Shown one piece after another: positions 5,996 to 6,229 of a stretch of 6,229 bases of DNA. A program made the position numbers and the translations under genes. The notes under the pieces were generated by a model. It did not search any database and was not told where the DNA came from. It saw nothing but the letters and a program-made list of their open reading frames with translations. The DNA is from Burkholderiales bacterium. GTDB lineage: Bacteria > Pseudomonadota > Gammaproteobacteria > Burkholderiales > Casimicrobiaceae. The DNA lies in the NCBI GenBank assembly GCA_025354075.1, contig JANXNO010000321.1:1-6229 (forward strand). The letters are read 5' to 3'. The stretch's first letter is position 1, and each line of letters opens with the position of its first letter.

Positions 5996-6116
5996 ATCAG
6001 CTTTTTTGTGTAGACCAGTCCACATCAGGGCTAGGCATCGAAAACGACAATAGTTGACATAAGCCTATTTGGCTGTGTAGCCCTACTGCGCAAAGCCCTT
6101 CACCATAAAAGCTGAT
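5996..6116. repeat. 121-bp imperfect palindrome with 39-bp inverted arms, MITE-like or large hairpin
   Basis: The outer 10 bases are a perfect inverted repeat, ATCAGCTTTT (5996-6005) against AAAAGCTGAT (6107-6116). The similarity continues inward. Aligning 5996-6033 with the reverse complement of 6078-6116 gives 28 matches over 39 columns with one gap, ending in a perfect AGGGCTA/TAGCCCT pair. A further pair, TAGGC (6032-6036) and GCCTA (6063-6067), lies in the 44-bp central region. No convincing reading frame and no clear target-site duplication were seen. It may be a non-autonomous transposable element, the decayed end of an insertion sequence, or a structured RNA. The right-hand gene and the vapB promoter flank it. 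Confidence 0.6.
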
Positions 6117-6123
6117 CTGCTTG

Positions 6124-6143
6124 TTCGGCATCACAAAGCCGAA
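6124..6143. other. 6-bp perfect hairpin downstream of the right-hand gene
   Basis: TTCGGC (6124-6129) and GCCGAA (6138-6143) form a perfect stem with an 8-nt loop, 35 bases past the stop of the gene entering from the right. It could be the 3' end structure of that transcript, but no T-run follows, so it is not a confident terminator. Confidence 0.3.
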
Positions 6144-6178
6144 ATTTCAATGTCTACCCATCCGGGCAGCCCGAATCA

Positions 6179-6229
6179 TCAAGCCGCGAGTACGCGCGGC
6201 AGCGGCTTGCCGTCGAGCCAGGCATTGAG
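6179..6229 (-). CDS. C-terminal end of an unidentified gene, possibly a 2-hydroxyacid dehydrogenase
   Basis: The last 16 codons before a TGA at 6179-6181 read LNAWLDGKPLPRVLAA and remain open to the right edge of the window. The pattern of a short helix followed by a G-(K/R/Q)-P-L-P segment at the very C-terminus resembles the tail of D-isomer-specific 2-hydroxyacid dehydrogenases. Sixteen residues are too few for a firm family call. The gene is on the same strand as vapBC-lysS but separated from them by about 250 bp of non-coding sequence, so it is probably a different transcription unit. Confidence 0.45.
   Translation of the reverse strand, partial: LNAWLDGKPLPRVLAA

Noticed and set aside
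6124..6143. Hairpin considered as an intrinsic terminator of the right-hand gene
   Set aside because: No T-run follows on the relevant strand. It is kept only as a low-confidence structure.

Overview
The window looks like a piece of a proteobacterial chromosome, most likely from a betaproteobacterium of the Burkholderiales type. The reasons are a Bug/TctC-type periplasmic solute receptor at the left edge (a family greatly expanded in that order), a bacterial class II lysyl-tRNA synthetase of typical proteobacterial form, and a fairly high G+C content in the core genes. The taxonomic assignment is an inference. No rRNA, tRNA, CRISPR array or intact transposase gene was seen.

Layout from left to right: (1) 1-440, minus strand, the N-terminal part of a Bug/TctC receptor, running off the left edge. 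(2) 441-879, plus strand, a CopG-like antitoxin (PF12441-type) whose start overlaps a short frame encoding what looks like the C-terminal tail of a BrnT-type toxin. The rest of the toxin is missing, so this appears to be an orphaned antitoxin. (3) 973-2859, minus strand, a large protein ending in a DUF4209 domain with an R-x4-H motif of HEPN type. (4) 2979-3691, minus strand, a nucleotidyltransferase-fold protein translationally coupled to a 66-residue helical protein, a toxin-antitoxin-like pair. (5) 3706-5223, minus strand, lysS. (6) 5242-5924, minus strand, a Phd/YefM-type antitoxin and a PIN-domain VapC toxin, joined by a TGATG overlap. (7) 5925-6178, a non-coding stretch with the probable vapB promoter and operator and a 121-bp imperfect palindrome that resembles a MITE or a large RNA hairpin. 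(8) 6179-6229, minus strand, the last 16 codons of another gene entering from the right.

On the minus strand, vapB, vapC, lysS, the nucleotidyltransferase and the 66-aa gene are tightly packed (overlap, 18 nt, 14 nt, overlap). An essential translation gene therefore sits between two toxin-antitoxin-like cassettes and could be co-transcribed with them. The DUF4209 gene follows after a 119-nt gap that contains a hairpin. Its coding sequence is visibly poorer in G+C than lysS, which fits horizontal acquisition.

The most interesting possibility is that the nucleotidyltransferase, the small coupled protein and the HEPN-motif DUF4209 protein form a defence or toxin-antitoxin module. This is suggested by gene order and motifs only.
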